Below are positions 63,736-64,000 of a stretch of 64,000 bases of DNA, in pieces (the stretch's first letter is position 1; the number at the start of each line of letters is the position of its first letter). The stretch spans positions 28,753 to 92,752 of the forward strand of contig CAZYBU010000009.1 of NCBI GenBank assembly GCA_964645775.1, written 5' to 3'. Source of the stretch: CAZYBU01 sp964645775. Its GTDB lineage: Bacteria > Spirochaetota > UBA4802 > UBA5550. A program made the position numbers and the translations under genes. Under the pieces are notes generated by a model. The model was not told where the DNA came from. It saw nothing but the letters and a program-made list of their open reading frames with translations, and did no database searches.

Positions 63736-63749
63736 TGGCCAATCAGCCA
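63736..63749 (-). promoter_or_regulatory. second TGGCN6GCCA operator upstream of arsR-type gene
   Basis: TGGC (63736-63739) and GCCA (63746-63749) are separated by 6 bp, as in the site at 63350. The extended match is ATnTGGC-N6-GCCAT. It lies just upstream of the arsR-type start codon, a typical place for autorepression. Confidence 0.6.
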
Positions 63750-63839
63750 TGTGTTACATGATTGTCAAGATTTTTTCTCAGTCTTCACGGTTGAAATCGG
63801 GGCCAGTATAAAAGAACAGAAAGTTGGTTCTTAATCTCC

Positions 63840-63886
63840 GCAACAATAGCGAAGCATGGATGCTGCCCGGAAAGGATTCCGCAGTG
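63840..63886 (+). repeat. imperfect repeat copy 1 at right end
   Basis: This 47-bp stretch begins gcaacaatagcga and contains tgcccgga and ggattccg. It matches the second copy at 63951 with one 3-bp indel and several substitutions. cggaa/ttccg arms form a small hairpin in both copies although the loop differs (agga versus cgga). Confidence 0.7.
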
Positions 63887-63900
63887 TCCAGCGCCGACAG

Positions 63901-63919
63901 GTCCCGATTTCATCGGGAC
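63901..63919 (+). repeat. 8-bp perfect hairpin between the two repeat copies
   Basis: gtcccgat and atcgggac (63901-63908 and 63912-63919) flank ttc. It is part of the same intergenic block as the repeat copies and resembles dispersed hairpin elements of many genomes. Confidence 0.6.
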
Positions 63920-63950
63920 TAAGCACACCTTAAATGATCCTTTATTATTT

Positions 63951-64000
63951 GCAACAATAGCGAGACAAAAAGGAAGTTGCCCGGAACGGATTCCGTAATG
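63951..64000 (+). repeat. imperfect repeat copy 2, reaches the window edge
   Basis: The second copy is 111 bp after the first and runs to the window end, so further copies may follow. It keeps gcaacaatagcga, ttgcccgga and ggattccg, and the cggaa/ttccg pairing. Confidence 0.7.

Overview
The window looks like chromosomal sequence from a Gram-negative, probably anaerobic bacterium with moderate G+C content. It has outer-membrane proteins, two LolA-type proteins, many lipoproteins, tungstate uptake (tupABC), selenium use (a selD with an in-frame UGA, yedE, yedF, DUF3343) and an ADP-forming acyl-CoA synthetase-like protein. A DUF115/Maf-type protein inside an envelope gene run, together with many GAF/SpoIIE/STAS/HDOD signalling genes, makes Spirochaetota my best guess. 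That is an inference from gene content, with low to moderate confidence. There is a 10-N assembly gap at 35341-35350. I found no rRNA, tRNA, CRISPR array or complete insertion sequence.

Layout, left to right. 1-2669 (minus): CBS/PAS sensor fragment, dapB, dapA and a lipoprotein. 2927-5176 (plus): a six-helix membrane SpoIIE phosphatase with TPRs. 5173-10020 (minus): one tightly packed run of methyltransferase-like gene, aroA, aroH, LolA-like gene, rsmE, thiS, thiE. 10147-12244 (plus): thiC and a WecG/TagA glycosyltransferase. 12245-14472 (minus): TPR protein, GAF/degenerate-phosphatase protein, zinc ribbon. 14628-17674 (plus): lolA-like gene, outer-membrane protein, comEC-like gene without a nuclease domain. 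17872-23493 (plus): HDOD/ATPase, DUF115, three envelope proteins. 23569-28960: DtxR-type regulator, fusA, TPR protein, ABC-F ATPase. 29115-34339: acyl-CoA synthetase, CapA lipoprotein, STAS protein and a probably abundant outer-membrane protein.

The selenium region covers 35476-39475. yedE, a tusA/yedF-like gene and selD run leftward. A gene fusing DUF3343 to an unrecognised domain, plus a ribokinase-fold kinase, run divergently to the right. SelD is itself a selenoprotein: the catalytic codon is UGA and a SECIS-like hairpin follows it. Next come a DUF6920-like protein, a crotonase with a palindromic operator over its promoter, a WYL regulator beside tupABC, an M23 peptidase, serC-serA, several unknown proteins, a broken hybrid histidine kinase, a ferredoxin-SCP2 protein paired with a TIGR00300-type ornithine cyclodeaminase-like enzyme, a large PLD-SNF2 helicase, and an ArsR-controlled permease/thioredoxin cluster.

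The most interesting points are the Sec-containing SelD with the divergent DUF3343-fusion/kinase pair, the degenerate PP2C phosphatase, the ATPase-HDOD fusion, the shared palindromes flanking arsR, the 22-bp phased repeats before tupA, and an imperfect repeat family at the right end.
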